A program made the translations under genes and the position numbers. DNA of 64,000 nucleotides from Stomoxys calcitrans (Eukaryota > Arthropoda > Insecta > Diptera > Muscidae). Shown piece after piece: positions 34,097-45,900 of this stretch. Each line of letters begins with the position of its first letter. Within the stretch, counting starts at the first letter, position 1. The notes beneath the pieces were generated by a model, which did not search any database, was not told the origin of the DNA, and saw only the letters and a program-made list of their open reading frames with translations. The stretch covers positions 93,636,914 through 93,700,913 of the forward strand of contig NC_081555.1 of assembly GCF_963082655.1 (NCBI RefSeq), given 5' to 3'.

Positions 34097-36058
34097 GGCG
34101 GACCCTCCCCCTAACCCTAATTTTCAGAAACCCCAGATTTTGGAGATGGTGGTGCGATTTAAGCGAAACTTTGTGTGCTCTCATACAGTACGCTAAAAAC
34201 AAAAATTTGGTATCCAAATTTCGGATGGGGTACCTAGGGGGGCTGCCCCACCCTAAAACCTACCAAACATATATTTAGACCAATCACGACAATATGGGAC
34301 TCAAATGAAAGGTATTTAGGATAAGAAAACGTATCTGATATCCAATTGTCGGACCAAGTGCTAGGGGAACCACCCCAACCCCCAAAACACCCCTAAATCA
34401 GACATATTTACCGACCATAGCAATATGGGACTCAAATGAAAGGTATTTGCGAGTAGAATAAGAATTTGATATCCAAATGTGGGACCGAGTTTCTGGGGGT
34501 CCACCCCTTTCCCAAAACACACCCCCAAACAGGACTTATTTACTGACCATGGGAATATGGGGCTTAAATAAAAAGTATTTGAATGTAGAATACGAATCTG
34601 ATATCCAAATATGGGACCAAGTGTTTGGGGTGCAGCCTCTCACCAAAAACATCCCGCAAAGGGGACAAATTTACGACCATAGCAATATGGGGCTCAAATG
34701 AAAGGTCTTTGGGAGCAAAGCACGTATTTGATATCAATATTCGGAAAAAGTGTCTATGGGGCCACCCCACCCGCACAACACCACCCAAATAGGAAATATT
34801 TGATGACTAATGCAATATGAGGCTCAAATATATGGGGTTTTAGAGTAGAACACGAATCCGATATATATTTTCAAGGCCAACTCACTGAGGGGCCGCCAAT
34901 CTCCTAAAACACCCCCAAGCCGGTCATGTTTGCCGACTATGGAAATATGGAGCTCAAATTAAAGGTATTTGGAAGTAGAACACGTATCTGATATTACAAT
35001 TAGTGACCAACTGTCTAGGGGACGTCCCACCACCATAAAAACCACAAATAGGACGTATTTACTCACCACGACAATTTGGGTCTTAAAGAGAGCGGAACTA
35101 AATATTTATTTTATTTTTAGGGCCAATACCCCAAACCGGACAAATTTGCTGACTTTTGCCATAGGGATTTTAAATGAGATTAGAAAACGAATTCGATATA
35201 CAATTTTGAGGTCAATGGCAATATGGGGTTCAAATAAATGATTCAAAATAATTGCTAATATATTTACCAGGCTTAGTGTTTGGGTGACCTCCCCAATCTC
35301 CAAAACACCACTAAATCGGGCATAATTACAGACCATGTCAATTTGGAGCTTAAATGAAAGGTATTGAGGGGTAGAGCAACATTTGATACCCGCTTTCGGG
35401 ACCAATTTTCTGGGGGACTACCCCTTTCCCAAAATTTCCCACAAACAGGAATTTTTTACTGACCATTGCAATATGGGGCTCAATATTGGAATACGAATTT
35501 GATATCCAAATGTAGGACCATGTATTTGGGGCATCACCCCTTTCCCAAAACACCACCAAAGGGAAAAAAATTTTTCGACCATGCCAATATGTGGCTCAAA
35601 TGAAAGGTATTTGAGATTAGAAAATGAATTTGATAACCTATTTTGGGGCCATGTGTTTGGGGGACGCCTCATCCTGTAAACGGCTCTTAAGCCAATGGCA
35701 ATATGGGGTTTAAATAAATGGTATTTGAGAGAAGAGCAAGATGCCGACATTTTTCAGGGTCAAGTATCTGGCGGACCACCTCTCCCCCGAAAACACCACT
35801 AAATCAGACATCATGAGAATATCGGGCTGAAATGAAGTATTTTAAGAATGGAGTACACCTTACATCCAAACTTAAATTCGTAGACCAATAAAGATCATAT
35901 GGGATTCAGATAAAGGCCCTTATATTGTTAAACTGTTAGTCAAGTTAGCATGGTATTTCACTTAAAGATCTTTAATTATCGAAAATAAATATTCCAAAGA
36001 AACTTTTGTTCCATATTAAGTAAAAGAAGGCGCAGCGGAGCGGGCCCGGGCCAGCTAG
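34097..36058 (+). mobile_element. Helitron-like element with ~15 monomers of about 130 bp
   Basis: It lacks the 5' TC end but keeps the 3' end 'gcagcggagcgggcccgggc' then 'cagCTAG' followed by T (36055-36059), as Helitrons do. The interior repeats a ~130-bp unit with 'atgggactcaaatgaaaggt', '(c/t)gatatccaaatgtggg' and 'ccccaaaacacccc' landmarks (near 34297, 34431, 34559, 34689 and onward). No Rep/helicase coding is visible, so it is non-autonomous. Confidence 0.7.
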
Positions 36059-36099
36059 TGTACCATAAAACGAGAAGAGTGGCCAATATTTTAGTGGTG

Positions 36100-37098
36100 G
36101 TTAATTATAATATTTATTTTTATTTTATTCACAATAAAATTCAATTTTTAAAACTTAAAATGTAACTAATTCCATAATATTTCATGTATACTAAATCACT
36201 GGCTAATAGTCATGTAAAAATTCATAAAAAAATATAAGGATGAGGTAAAAAAAAAATTGAGATGTCATCACATCCACCAAATACATGTATAAAAACAATT
36301 GACACATACAAAAATTTAAATTCCTTAACATAAGTACATAGAAATCTCCTTTTTTGGAGGAGATTGAAAAATTCGTAATCATTTTATTTTTGTAATTTAT
36401 GTGGTGTCAATGCGAGCTGAGTACGAGGCGTCTAAAATTTATGAATAAAATTTACCAATTTCCAGCTAAAGTTGATTAAGCATCTCTCTCTTTTCACTAC
36501 ACTACAATAACTTAGGAACATTTAGATATTTTTTTTTTCATTTCCAATCATTCTTTAAGAATTTAAAGCACTTTCGTAATACTAAAATCTGCCTCTGAAA
36601 AGCCCCAATACTTAAAATGTATCAACAAAAGTAGGAGGAAAAAAACATCAAAAACTATGAATATAATTACATATATGAGTTTTTTCCTAAAAAAAATACA
36701 CATTTATAAAAATACATTTGTTTATATGATTTTCGTAGTGGCATTGTTGAGATACATACATAGCATATGCATGTATATATGAAGATTGTAGATTTTTTTA
36801 TATAATATATAAATGTAATAATAGTTTAGGCATTCGTATTTGTTATATATTACTATATAATTACTTATTTATATACAATTTAATTTTAGCATTCAATGTA
36901 TGTTTCTATTTTTTTTATACATTCTTTTGGTAGTATAGATCACGGTTCCGTTTTATTTTTGTTTTTCTATTGATTGTACTGACATTCTTTGTGGATCACT
37001 TCTGTTATCTATTATCACGTATACATTTATAGGGCATAGGCTTGGGGGGGATCTCCTCCCTTCCACAGACCTATCAGGCGGTTCTTTGCATTCCAGAA
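36100..37098 (-). other. Probable 3'UTR of gene B
   Basis: A ~1-kb non-repetitive AT-rich block, unlike the repeat-packed surroundings. On the minus strand it follows the candidate terminal exon at 37099-37141 and ends in two AATAAA hexamers (36113-36118 and 36124-36129), just before the Helitron 3' end. Confidence 0.5.
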
Positions 37099-37141
37099 TC
37101 ATTCTTCAGCTTGTTTATTGCAGCAGGAACACCATGAGTTG
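37099..37141 (-). CDS. Candidate terminal exon of gene B: Cys-rich tail
   Basis: A strong acceptor lies on the minus strand (branch-like 'ctaat', T/C tract, 'ttttgaag'). If gene B splices from the GTGAGC donor that overlaps its first stop (exon end 42804, phase 2), the frame joins exactly and reads NNSWCSCCNKQAEE then TGA. The tail replaces the terminal Lys and carries a CSCC cluster that could be palmitoylated (inference). Either this is the true end, or it is an alternative 3' end. Confidence 0.5.
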
Positions 37142-37345
37142 CTTCAAAATAATATAGAATAAGAAGAATGATTAGTTAATTTTGAAAACAAACAGAAACT
37201 TCTCAAAAGATCCGTGTTTCAATTTCTCATTTTGTGTTACATTGTAGCAAACGATCAGAAAAATGAGCAGTTAGGGAAAGTTGCATAAAATAAAAGAGTT
37301 AATTCGTTAAAGCAATCAAAATGTCAAAGGTCAATGGCAATACAA

Positions 37346-37912
37346 ACAAGTAAGAGCGTGCTAAGTTCGGCCGGGCCGAATCTTATATACCCTTCAGTCA
37401 AAATTCAAATTCAGTCAAATCGAGTGGGAATTGCGCCCTCTAGCGGCTCAAAAAATCAAGGTCCCAGATCGGTTTATATGGCAGCTATATCAGGTTATGA
37501 ACCAATATGAACCATACTAAGCACAGTTGTTGAAAATGATACCAAAACACTGCGTGCAAATTTTCAGCCAAATCGGATAAGAATTGCGCCTTCTAGAAGC
37601 TCAAAAAGTCAAGACCCAAGATCGGTTTATACGGCAGCTATATCAAAACATGGACCGATGTGGCCCATTTACAATCCCAACCGACCTTCACTAATAAAAA
37701 GTATTTGTGTAAAATTTCAAGCGGCTAGCTTTACCCCTTCGTGCCTTTACCCGTTAGCGTGCTTTTGACAGACAGACAGACGGACATGACAAAATCAACT
37801 TAAAATGTCATGACGATCAAGAATATATATTCTTTATGGGGTCTTCGACGCATATTTCGAGGTGTTACAAACAGAATGATGAAATTAATATACCCCCATG
37901 GAGGGTATTAAA
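37346..37912 (-). repeat. Short, complete mini-me-type element
   Basis: Reversed: 'aacaagtaagagcgtgctaa', palindrome 'ttcggccgggccgaa', two monomers, reversed GTCY (37769-37785), then the 'tacccccatggagggtatta' start block. At ~566 bp it is a short version of the same family. Confidence 0.7.
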
Positions 37913-37989
37913 AAGAGATTTTTGACTCAAATTAGGGACACTTAAACAATAGTGGACAATGGTTATAAGAAAGTCCAAAAAATTCCAAC

Positions 37990-38835
37990 GTTTTTTATAC
38001 CCATCACCATAAGATGAGGGTATTCTAATCTATTCATTCCGTTTGTAACACCTCGAAATATTGATCTAGGACCCCATAAAGTATATATATATATTCTTGA
38101 TCGTCTCGAAATTCTCATTCGAACTAGCCATATCCCTCCGTCCGTCTGACGAAATCACGATAGCTGTCGAACGAGTAGAGCTAGCCGCTTAAAATTGTGC
38201 ACAGATATTTTATATTGATGTAGGTCGTTGGGGATTACAAATGGGCCATATCGGTTCAGATTTAGATAAAGCTCCCATATAAACCGATCTCCCGATTTGA
38301 CTTCTTGAGCCCATGGAAGTCACAATTTTTGTCCGATTTGACTGAAAATTTGCACTTAGTGTTCTGTTATGACTTCCAACCACTGTGTCAAGTACGGTCC
38401 AAATCGGTCAAGAACCTGATATAGCTCCCATATAAACCGATCTCCCAATTTGACTTCTTGAGCCCATGGAAGCCTCAATTTTCATCTGATTTGTCTGAAA
38501 TTTTGTACATGGTGTTCTGTTATGACTCTTAACAACTGTGTCAAGTACGGGCCAAATCGGTCAAGAACCTGATATAGCTCCCATATAAACCGATCTCCAG
38601 ATTTGACTTCTTAAGCCCCTGGAAGCCTCAATTTTCATCTGATTTGTCTGAAATTTTGTACATGGTGTTCTGTTATGACTCTTAACAACTGTGTCAAGTA
38701 TGGTTCCAATCGGTAAAGGACCTGTTATAGCTCCCATATAAACCGATCTCCCGATTTGACTTCTTGAGCCGTTACGAGCCGCGTTTTTATCCGATTTGTT
38801 TGAAATTTAGCATATAGTGTTCAGTTATAACTCCA
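37990..38835 (+). repeat. mini-me-type element, 3' truncated
   Basis: 'ttttttatacccatcaccat' start, 'tatatatatatattcttgat', then four monomers with 'ttgacttcttgagcccatgg'; near-identical neighbouring monomers (38462-38530 and 38605-38675) suggest recent unit duplication. The hairpin end is missing. Confidence 0.65.
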
Positions 38836-39785
38836 GCAGGCTTCAAAGTAATGTGCAAATGTGTGGAAGTTCCATCACTGCTCTACGAATATCCACATGA
38901 CAGCCCACTTTTGGTCGGCATATGTGTTTTTTTTTTTTTTTTTTGTTTTTCTATGGAATCGTTGTCAAACCCAGTGTTACCGTTGTGCAACTAAAGTCTG
39001 CAATTCCGACCTTTTTTGAGGCCATTGATTTTTATACGACTTTTCTAAATTAGCACTAATTTGCGACATTTGGCCAATTTGTGAAACTTTTTTCAAGTTG
39101 CACGACTTTTTGTACAATTTATGAGGAGTACGCAAATTTAACCAAGCGACGACACACAGTGTTGCCAAGTCGAAAAATCTTTGAAATTACCATTGAAAGT
39201 TGGTCATCTTGAACATGTCAAATTTTGAATTGCTTGTCAAACAGATATTTAACTGAATCGATTTTGATGAAATTTAGCAGAGACTTAACGATGAGTAATA
39301 CAACACTCCATACCAAATTTCGGTTGAAAACTGTAGCAAGTGTAAATCGGTCGACCTATATATTGGAGCTATATCTAAATCTGAGCCGATTTTAAACAAA
39401 CGTGTTTGTCATGAGGCTAAAAATGTGATCTGTGGAAAATTTCGTGATGAGTGGATAACGAATGCGATCCTCACCTTGATTTTATAAAAACGACAGGTCG
39501 ACTATCGGCACAGAAAGGCGGACATGGCTAAGCCGTATCAGGATGAATTTTTCAGTCAAACTACACATTTTATCGTAGCCATAGTAGTTGTGCAAGGTAA
39601 AAATTGTGTTTCTATAATACATACCTTGTAAATGTGTAACTAGTTTACCATTTTCTGCTAGGACCTAAAATATTCAACGTGTGACTTTTTTTGCGAAAAC
39701 GAATTTTTGATGCGACCTTTTTACAAAAAAAAACGACTTTTTGTGTGACCTAACCTACCGTTGAGAATTTTGAAATATCTCAACG
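38836..39785. repeat. Mixed repeat remnants
   Basis: It contains a poly-T run (38928-38944) and a worn mini-me-like portion near 39235-39560 ('ttggagctatatctaaatct'). No gene. The 63-codon minus frame at 38977-39168 is low complexity. Confidence 0.35.
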
Positions 39786-40965
39786 GCGATTAGGTTAGGT
39801 TTGAGGAGCAGTCTGCCAACAGACTCATTTAGGCGTCCATTGTGATACCACAGGAAAAGTAGAAGGAAGATGCCTTCTAGTTCCTACCATTGAACTATCC
39901 AGATCGCTTTAAAAAGCCCCATAACTTGCGAATGTTCAAATCCGCTTAATCAGACAGGTTCTCAAAGAAATGAGAACCTAAAGTGAAACTCTTTCTGACT
40001 GCCAGTGCGGGACACACACACAGAAGGTGTTCTATAGTCTCTTCTACTTCGATGTGCTCACAGTTTCTGCAAAAGTCGTTGCTGGCAACCTTCAGTCTGT
40101 CAGCATGTTTTCAGTCTAATCGGAAGTGACCTGTCATGACGGGCACAATGACTGAGACGTCTGTTCTAGGCAGTCATTACAAAGCGGTAGACCTCTTCAA
40201 GTCTAAAATAGGCCACATAATTTTGGAGTGCTCGCAGCCCTCTCTTTGCGGCCATCATTCGATGTCCTTCGGGCTAGAGGCATGCACACAGATTCCAGTT
40301 TCCCTGGAATGTGTAAAGTAGTTCCTAGTCTCGCAAGCTCGTCCGTTTTACAATTCCCTGAGATATCTCTGTGGCCCAGCACCCAGAACAGGTACATTTT
40401 GAACTGTTCAGCCATTTCGTTAAGAGATCTGCGACAGTCGATGGCGGTTTTTGTATTCAGAAATACGTTCTCCAGGGATTTAATGGCTGTCTGACTGTCT
40501 AAGAGGATATTGATACCAATCATCGTTATGACATTATATCTTAGTCATTCCACCACACTGCTGTGATCGGGTAACCTTTTCGATACGACCAGTTCTAGAT
40601 CTTTAGAGTACACCCCAAAGCCCGCATGGTCATCTAGTTTGGAACCTTTCGTATAGAAATCTATGTAACTTCTATTACCAGGGATATCGTTGTTGTTGTA
40701 GCTGTGTGTTGTACACTGAGGCGGCAAGGATTGAAGATCTTCATCGGGTCCGGCTGCCATGGTATTGACCAGGGATATCGTAGTTCCAATCGGTTCTATC
40801 AGGAGCAGTGGTACAGTACTTATTATCACGTCCACAAGTCACTTGCTGGCAGCACTTGAAACCTTGTTGACCACGTAGAAAGCAATTGGCCGGTCTGTGG
40901 TAAGTGTGCCAGTGTGATTTCGTCAACTTTGTGACACGCAGAGGAAAAATATTTACATGTCAGAA
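39786..40965 (-). mobile_element. LOA-type LINE fragment (RNase H and C-terminus)
   Basis: 3' tail 'ggttaggtttgagga' side at 39790; minus-strand RNase H pieces ([60 protein letters not shown]). Same family as 11372-12545 and 49619-53384. It carries a 77-bp insertion at 40691-40767. Confidence 0.7.
40691..40767 (-). mobile_element. 77-bp severely truncated Jockey-type insertion with 14-bp target duplication
   Basis: The LOA-type host sequence 'accagggatatcgt' occurs directly before (40677-40690) and after (40768-40781). The insert, read on the minus strand, ends in a CTACAACAACA tail like the Jockey-type copy ending at 41595 and encodes the usual last residues before the tail. Confidence 0.8.
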
Positions 40966-41595
40966 TGCCGCCCTCCGAACTGCGACGGGCTGTCTCCTCA
41001 GTTCTCATGTGGACCACCTCCATCAGTAGACAAAGATCCTTACAGTTCGAAGACATAACTACATGCTGTCTAAGCTATTTGGGCTGTTATCGCAAAGACC
41101 ATCTAAATCATCATCCTGTGGATAGATATCCACCGCCCAGAAGCCTTAAGGTAGATCTACACGATCTAGAGCGTGAGGTTCAGCTCTACAAGAGAGAACC
41201 TGTAGATCAAGCGGCATATCAAGCAGGTCTAAACAACATTCATGCAGACACGGTAGCAGATGCGGTAATTGACTACCGGGTGAATGTAGTCCTTGGAGAA
41301 CGACCGCCACCCATTGCATCTGAAGAAATCGACCTCCCCCGGCAAACCAGAGCAGTTCTGGCTCAATTACGTTCCGGCAGAGGCATTCGCCTCAATTCCT
41401 ACAGAGCTAGGATTGATGCCGACGTGCAAGATCTATGTCTCGATTGTAACCCGGGACCGCACGATACACGTCACCTGTTTAACTGCCCGGCCAGACCCAT
41501 CCATCTTAGTCGCAGAGTTCCTGGGTCTTGACACTCAACAGAATTTAGCAGATGAAAGATAGAACACAATAAACTACTACAACAACAATGCTGAT
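40966..41595 (+). mobile_element. Jockey-type LINE 3' fragment
   Basis: A 188-codon open stretch (40965-41531) ends in the Jockey ORF2 C-terminus: QTRAVLAQLRSGRGIRLNSY, then CLDCNPGPHDTRHLFNC (CxxC...HxxxC knuckle). The 3' end is 'actactacaacaacaa'. It is 5' truncated; no RT here. Confidence 0.8.
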
Positions 41596-42308
41596 ATATT
41601 TTTAGGGCTAAGTACGTGGGTGACCGACCCATCCTGAATACACCTCAAACTGAACATATTCGTGGATTATGGCAAAAAGGGGCTCAAATCTGTTTCATAT
41701 ACCGACTATAGCAATATGTAGCTCCAATGTGGTTTTTGTGAGCGCAGCATGAATCTGATATCCACTTTCGGGGCAAATAGTTTGGCTAATCCAATCCACC
41801 ACCAAATTCTAGAGAATGAAGTAGATCTAACATCCAAACTTTAACCGGCGGACCCTCCCCTTAGCTTTTTTCAAAAACGCCAGATCTCGCAGATTTGGGG
41901 GGGGACGATTCAAGCGAAATTTAGTTTGTTTATAATAACTTAAATACAGAAATTTGTATCCTTTAGGGTGGGATATCTAGGGGGCCGCCCCACCTCCAAA
42001 GCCACCTGCCAAATAAAACATAAACCAATAATGACAATATGGGACTCAAATGAAAGGTATCTGATTTCAAAGCACGAATCTAATATATGGGGATCCGACT
42101 CAGCCCCAAAAGCACCCCCATACCGGACCTATTTATCGATCATAGCAATATAAGGCTCCAATGAAAGGTATTTGGAAGAAGAGCACCAATATAATATCCA
42201 CATAAAATCTGAAAGGCCGCACCAGCACCCCCAAACTTATTTTCTGACGTGACCTTATAGGGCTCGGATAAAATTAGAGGCGCAGCGGAGCGGGCCCTGT
42301 CCAGCTAG
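41596..42308 (+). mobile_element. Helitron-like element, deleted copy
   Basis: ~130-bp monomer pieces ('gggactcaaatgaaaggtat', 'gggggccgccccacc') lead to the 3' end 'gcagcggagcgggccctgtc' and CTAG|T at 42305-42309. There is no 5' end. Confidence 0.65.
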
Positions 42309-42799
42309 TAGATATATAAATAAGAATAGTGCTTGTGTTACCATTGTGCCGATGCGCCAAAGTTCTAGGTTTGATGAAGTAGAACATGTTTGAATTTAGT
42401 TTTCTAAAACTCAAAAAAAGGTGTTGAAATAAAGGTGCGAATAGTAGCAAGCGCCGAAATAAATGCAAAAGAAGTGTGCGTGTGTGGTTTGTGTATTAAA
42501 TAAAATCCATATTTAATAATAATTATAATTAGTGCTAACTAAATTTAACTTAAATCTAAAAAAAAAATTAGTGCGAGTTTGTGTAACCCAGTGAATTATT
42601 TACAAATGTGCAAAAGAAAAACTGGTAGAAAAAAATTTACATAGCTTTTCGCATGTCATATTAGGCCAAATACAGAAATAAGAAAAAGTAGAAGTAGAAG
42701 TGCAAGTGTTGAGTGCATGACAAGAAAGTAGGAAGGTGTGTTTTTGTATGTGTGTGGGCGCGGGGGAGTATGTGCACAGGTTGGTGTAGAATTTTAGGC
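42309..42799 (-). other. Non-coding sequence after the first stop of gene B
   Basis: It appears unique and AT-rich. If the first stop (42800-42802) is used, this is 3'UTR; if the 37099 exon is used, it is intron. No AATAAA was found on the minus strand here; an ATTAAA is at 42510-42515. Confidence 0.4.
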
Positions 42800-42995
42800 T
42801 CACTTGGTGACTTGTCGGGTGTCTTCTCGCTGATATTTGGCAAAATCTAAGAAAATCTCTTCTAATGTCGTCTGTGATATCGAATAATCTTCGATATTCA
42901 ATTGGTCTCGATTACTTTCCATAAGGCCAAAGATTTGAGACCATTTAATACTGGACAATGGAATGTAGAAGGTAAGAATACCTTGGTAGTTTTCT
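42800..42995 (-). CDS. Gene B exon: NBD2 C-terminal helix (first stop)
   Basis: It encodes [20 protein letters not shown] ... [20 protein letters not shown] and [10 protein letters not shown], then TGA at 42802-42800. The stop overlaps a usable donor (AA|GTGAGC), see the candidate exon 37099-37141. Confidence 0.88.
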
Positions 42996-45900
42996 CTGCA
43001 AAAAGAAAGCAAAAATGTAGGCATAATTTAAAATGTGAATAATACAATTTAAAACAATTAAAGGTGGTCTCATTTGTACAACAACCACAAATACGCCATC
43101 TCGCCATCACGATGTCATTGTTCTCAACACAACCAAAGAAACTTGCCCTCGCGTGTGTACGTGTACAGGTAAAATGAGAGAAAGCTTTCGTGTGTACGTG
43201 TGCAGGTAAAATGAGAGAAAGCTTGCGCTCGTATGTATATGTAAGCAAGTAGAATGAAAGAAATAGCAACACAGACGAACAGAGAACGTGCCGAAAAATG
43301 GGGTGGAATGTAAACAAAGAACTGCCATATTAATACCATCAGCTGGCCGGTTGTTTTCAACTGTTCGCATGAGACCACCTTGAATAATAACAAAACTTAC
43401 TGTAATTCGGCTCTTGGGAATTCGGTTTCAATAAATGTTCTAACATTTTGGATATCCTGTTCCATTACATGTGGCAAAGCAGAGTTGCTACCTATTCTTA
43501 AGGTGCGGCCGCTACAAAAAAAAAAAACAAACGGTAAATCAAAAACAAACAGGTTGATGTATCTCTTTCCCATTCTCAATCAATAGCTTCACTTACTTGC
43601 TCGACTTTATGATATCCGTACTACGCCTCACTTTGATCTTCAAAATGAGACCCTTGGAGAATTTATTCTTTAAATGCTGTGTGGAACCTATACACTTGAA
43701 TTCACCATTGACCATAATGGCCAGACGTGTGCACAACGCTTCACACTCTTCCATACTATGTGAGGTTAAAATTATGGATTTTCCCGAATCTCGAATGCGA
43801 CACACCATATTCCATAGTTGGCGACGGGCGGCAGGATCCATACCCGTGGTAGGTTCATCCAAATATATAACCGATGGACTGCCTATGACAGCCAAAGCTG
43901 TACTCAATTTACGTTTGTTGCCACCACTATAGGCTTTGGTCTCCTTGTCGAAATGTTTCATAAAACCAAATGATTTGGCCAATTCTTCGGATATGTTACT
44001 TATACGATCACGTCTCACACCACGTAGCAGACAGAAAATGCGCATAGTTTCACGGCCCGTCAAATCATCAAGCAATGCATCGAATTGTGGACAATAGCCG
44101 ATTTCTTTGTAAACACTGTTGACATCGGCCGCAAGATTCATGCCCTTGACATAGGCATTGCCGCTGGTAATACGCTCATCACCAGTCATCATTTTAAAGG
44201 TGGTCGTCTTACCGGCACCATTGACACCCAAAAGGCCAAAGCATTCGACACTGTAATGAAAAAAAGAAGATAGGGACAAATATAAGAATAAAAAAAATAT
44301 AGGTGGGCAAAAGGTAGTTAAAGTTGTAAATATAACGAAAAATTTGGGTGTGGATTGGCTCAAAGTGAAAGATTTGCCGAGCGAGGTTAACTATCATCAG
44401 ATTGTTGTTGTTGTAGCAGTGAGTAATGTTCTATCTTTTGACCGCTTGGTTCTCTTAAATATCCAGACCCAGGAACTTTGCGAATAAGGTGTGGTGTGTC
44501 CAGAGGGATCTGGGTCTAAGTCGAATGGGTACGGCTGGGCAGTTATACAGAAGACGTGTGACGTGTGGTCCCAGGTCATAATCAGGACACACATCCTTCA
44601 ATCCTTGTTTGGAGCGAGGTTAACTATCACCAGTTTGTTGTTGTTATAGCAGTGTGTTGTGTTCTATATTTCGTCCGCTTGGTTCTGTTGAATATCCAGA
44701 CCCAAGAACTTTGCGACTAAGGTGTGGTGTGCCCAGAGGGATCTGGCTGTGAGTCGAATAGGTATGGCTGGGCAGTTAAACAGGTGATGTGTATCGTGTG
44801 GTCCCAGTTCACCATCAGAACACACATTCTGCTCTTTGCCATCAATCCTTGCATGGAGCGAGGTTAACTAGCATCAGTTTGTTGTTGTTATAGCAGTGTG
44901 TTGTGTTCTATCCTTCGTCCGCTTGATTCTGTTGAATATCCAGACCCAGGAACTTTGCGACTAAGGTATGGATGGTGTGTCCAGAGGGATCTGGGACTGA
45001 GTCGAATGGGTCTGGCTGGGCAGTTAAACAGGAGCCGTGTGTCGTGTGGTCCCAAGTCATAATCAGGATACACATCCTGCACGTTGGCATCAATTCCTGC
45101 TTGGAGCGAGGTTAACTATCAACAGTTTGTTATTGTTGCTGTTGTTGTAACTACATTTCATGTGGAGATGGCGATCCTCGTCAAGATTCTGTAGGTTAGC
45201 AAGCAGTGTGTTGTATTCTATGGTTTGACTGCTTGGTTCTGTTGAATATTCACACCCAGAAACTCTGCGACTAAGGGGTGATGTATCCAGAGGAATCTGG
45301 GTCTGGGTTAAATGGGTCTGACTGGGCAGCTAAGCAGGCGACGTGTGATTCCAGGTCACATACCCTGTACGTTGTCATCAATATTTGTTGTTGTTGTAAC
45401 CACATTGCATGTTGACGTGGCGATCCCCGTCAAGCTCTTGCAGGTGAGCAAGCTCGTTCCGGTCCAAAGGACCGAACGCCGCGGGAGCATGTTGTCCATT
45501 GGTTATTTTTAGGCGCCAATAACACGCCTTGTCATATTACTTAGTATTTGTGCAAGAGCCGGAGCCGCCCGGCCTCTCAATGAGACTCTCCGCTAGATAC
45601 CGCCGATTGTCCGCGACTGGCGTTGCAGCTACTCCGTATGGAGCATTTCAATATCTGCAACCTGTGGACGCGCCGGGTAGCTCGCAGCTAAGCTTCTCGC
45701 GACAGCAATCACGGTGGTTTGCGAGTACCGCTGCCTGCACCGGGAAATTTGGCGGCTCTTGGGGTATTCGACCGGCTGGTATAAAGCGAGCGGATGCTGC
45801 TTTAATGATGTCTCGAAATTTCCTCTCGACAACTAGCACATTTGAAGGAGGTGGTAGCTCACTGAAGCGTTGATTGGTGTACTCTATGAAGCTGACCCAA

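Noticed and set aside
42800..42802. Treating the first TGA of gene B as the certain end
   Set aside because: The stop overlaps a plausible donor and a well-formed downstream exon exists, so both ends are reported with their own confidence.
43107..43370. 87- and 89-codon frames with SHFTCTRTH repeats
   Set aside because: They come from the duplicated block within the MITE 43061-43381.
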